From Natrinema sp. SYSU A 869 (GTDB lineage Archaea; Halobacteriota; Halobacteria; Halobacteriales; Natrialbaceae): a DNA stretch of 64,000 bases. The position numbers and the translations under genes were made by a program. The stretch is taken from NCBI RefSeq assembly GCF_019879105.1, contig NZ_CP082249.1:2232001-2296000 (forward strand), read 5' to 3'. Below the pieces are notes generated by a model. It searched no databases, was not told where the DNA came from, and saw nothing but the letters and a program-made list of their open reading frames with translations. The first letter of the stretch is position 1. The number at the start of each line of letters is the position of its first letter. Below, piece after piece: positions 62,815-64,000 of the stretch.

Positions 62815-63967
62815 CGTGACCCACGAGCACGGGCCGAACTGCGGCTGTGAGAGCTGTGGCGATCCGCAGTCGATGGACTTTCTGGACAAGTATCTGACCG
62901 TGTGGATCTTCGCGGCGATGGCCGTCGGCGTCGGGCTTGGCTACGTCGCGCCGTCGGTGACTGCACCGATTCGTGACCTCCACTTCGTGGAGATCGGGCT
63001 GGTGGTGATGATGTACCCACCGCTGGCGAAGGCGGACTACTCGCGGCTCCCGACAGTGTTCAGCAACTGGCGGGTGCTCGGCCTGAGCCTCGTTCAGAAC
63101 TGGCTCATCGGGCCGACGCTGATGTTCGGGCTGGCGGTGTTTTTCTTTAGCGGGCTCGTGCCCGGTCTGCCGGCCCGTCCCGAGTACTTCCTCGGACTCG
63201 TCTTCATCGGAATGGCCCGGTGTATCGCGATGGTGCTCGTCTGGAACGAGCTTGCGGAGGGCTCAACCGAGTACGTGACCGGGCTGGTCGCGTTCAACAG
63301 CCTCTTTCAGATCGTCACCTACGGCGTGTACGTCTGGTTCTTCGGCCTGGTCCTCCCCCCGCTACTGGGGATGGAGACGCTCGTGGCCGGGATCACGACG
63401 TTCAACGTCTCGCCTGAGCAGGTGTTCTTCGCCATCGTCGTCTTTCTCGGTATCCCCTTTGCGGGCGGGATTCTTACCCGCTACGTCGGCACTCGGACCA
63501 AGGGTGAGGAGTGGTACGACGAGGAGTTCGTCCCGAAGATCGACCCCCTGACGCTGGTCGCACTGCTGTTTACCATCGTCGTGATGTTCGCCACGCAGGG
63601 AGAACATATCGTCGCCGCACCGGGCGATGTCCTCCTGATCGCCGTCCCGCTGACGATCTACTTCGTCGTCATGTTCCTCGTGAGCTTCGGCATGGGTCGC
63701 GGCATCGGTGCCGACTACTCGACGACGACCGCGATCGGCTTCACCGCGGCCTCGAACAACTTCGAACTGGCCATCGCCGTCGCCGTCGCCGTCTTCGGCG
63801 TCGGCTCGAGTGTCGCCTTCGCGACCGTTGTCGGCCCGCTCATCGAGGTGCCCGTCTTGCTCGCGCTGGTCCACGTCGCGCTGTACTTCCAGCGGAAATT
63901 CGACTGGCGCGGACTCGATACCGGCAGCCTCGACGAGACACCGTCCGAAGTGGCCACCGACGACTAA
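62807..63967 (+). CDS. acr3: Acr3-type arsenite efflux permease
   Basis: 386 residues, ten membrane segments. The Acr3 signature GMARCIAMVLVWNEL (the conserved Cys of the fourth helix) and FTAASNNFELAIAVAVAVFG are present. It exports As(OH)3 using the proton motive force. The cytoplasmic N-terminus carries a His/Cys cluster, HEHGPNCGCESCGDPQS, which could bind As(III) before transport; most Acr3 proteins lack it. Overlaps arsR by eight bases (one transcript), and a further gene starts right after it. Confidence 0.93.
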   Translation: MSNVTHEHGPNCGCESCGDPQSMDFLDKYLTVWIFAAMAVGVGLGYVAPSVTAPIRDLHFVEIGLVVMMYPPLAKADYSRLPTVFSNWRVLGLSLVQNWLIGPTLMFGLAVFFFSGLVPGLPARPEYFLGLVFIGMARCIAMVLVWNELAEGSTEYVTGLVAFNSLFQIVTYGVYVWFFGLVLPPLLGMETLVAGITTFNVSPEQVFFAIVVFLGIPFAGGILTRYVGTRTKGEEWYDEEFVPKIDPLTLVALLFTIVVMFATQGEHIVAAPGDVLLIAVPLTIYFVVMFLVSFGMGRGIGADYSTTTAIGFTAASNNFELAIAVAVAVFGVGSSVAFATVVGPLIEVPVLLALVHVALYFQRKFDWRGLDTGSLDETPSEVATDD

Positions 63968-63985
63968 CCATTACAGAACCACAGC

Positions 63986-64000
63986 ATGTCTTCCAACGCC
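63986..64000 (+). CDS. Start of a further gene of the ars operon (partial)
   Basis: ATG at 63986 begins MSSNA, 18 bases after the Acr3 stop. Only five codons are inside the window. Position suggests an arsenic-detoxification partner (for example a reductase or ArsM), but the sequence is too short to tell. Confidence 0.35.

Overview
The window is chromosomal DNA of an extremely halophilic archaeon (class Halobacteria; Natrialbales-like by gene content, species not fixed). Evidence: high GC with CG-rich third positions, very acidic proteins, archaeal AlaS and replication factor C small subunit, a SAMP2-type ubiquitin-like modifier, a halophilic plant-type ferredoxin, Tat-dependent lipoproteins and TATA boxes about 25-30 bases before start codons (leaderless transcripts). 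I found no tRNA, rRNA or CRISPR array.

Layout. 1-5.4 kb: end of an ACT-domain protein (probably aspartate kinase), tryptophanase, an acetyltransferase/redoxin pair, a Bat-type HTH regulator and a small CxxC protein. 5.4-17.7 kb: an island that reads as methylamine-osmolyte (glycine betaine-like) catabolism: Rieske oxygenase, sarcosine-oxidase-like flavoprotein, cytochrome P450, dimethylglycine/sarcosine dehydrogenase fused to a GcvT domain, threonine/serine ammonia-lyase, BCCT transporter, serine hydroxymethyltransferase and RidA. Together these could import betaine, strip its methyl groups to glycine, condense glycine with the released one-carbon unit to serine, and deaminate serine to pyruvate. 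17.7-36.4 kb: SAMP2, a secreted bactofilin-like membrane protein, RfcS, a degenerate sensor kinase, AlaS, an alpha/beta-hydrolase lacking its nucleophile, a broken CPA2 antiporter, an incomplete AMP-binding protein, a glutamine amidotransferase and an Hdr-like Fe-S membrane oxidoreductase.

36.4-46.8 kb: a Cas4-like protein, threonylcarbamoyl-AMP synthase, a cysteine-free peroxiredoxin-fold protein with glutaredoxin, a CorC/CNNM protein, a PiT permease, a cysteine-containing helical-bundle gene interrupted by an 86-bp MITE, Upp and a cupin. 46.9-51.1 kb: a complete TAXI-TRAP transporter (binding protein, DUF1850, fused permease). 51-60.5 kb: YigZ, an ACT regulator, HisB, HisA, an SLC13 permease and a second PiT permease. 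60.5-62 kb: an AT-richer patch with an orphan membrane protein, a PiT remnant and the ferredoxin. 62.3-64 kb: an ArsR/Acr3 arsenite-efflux operon behind a cluster of inverted repeats.

Six genes carry an apparent single-base deletion, several in short homopolymers. This may reflect base-calling error as much as real gene decay, so these genes are reported as frameshifted rather than dead. Two copies of one 86-bp MITE are present, one in the betaine island and one inside the helical-bundle gene.
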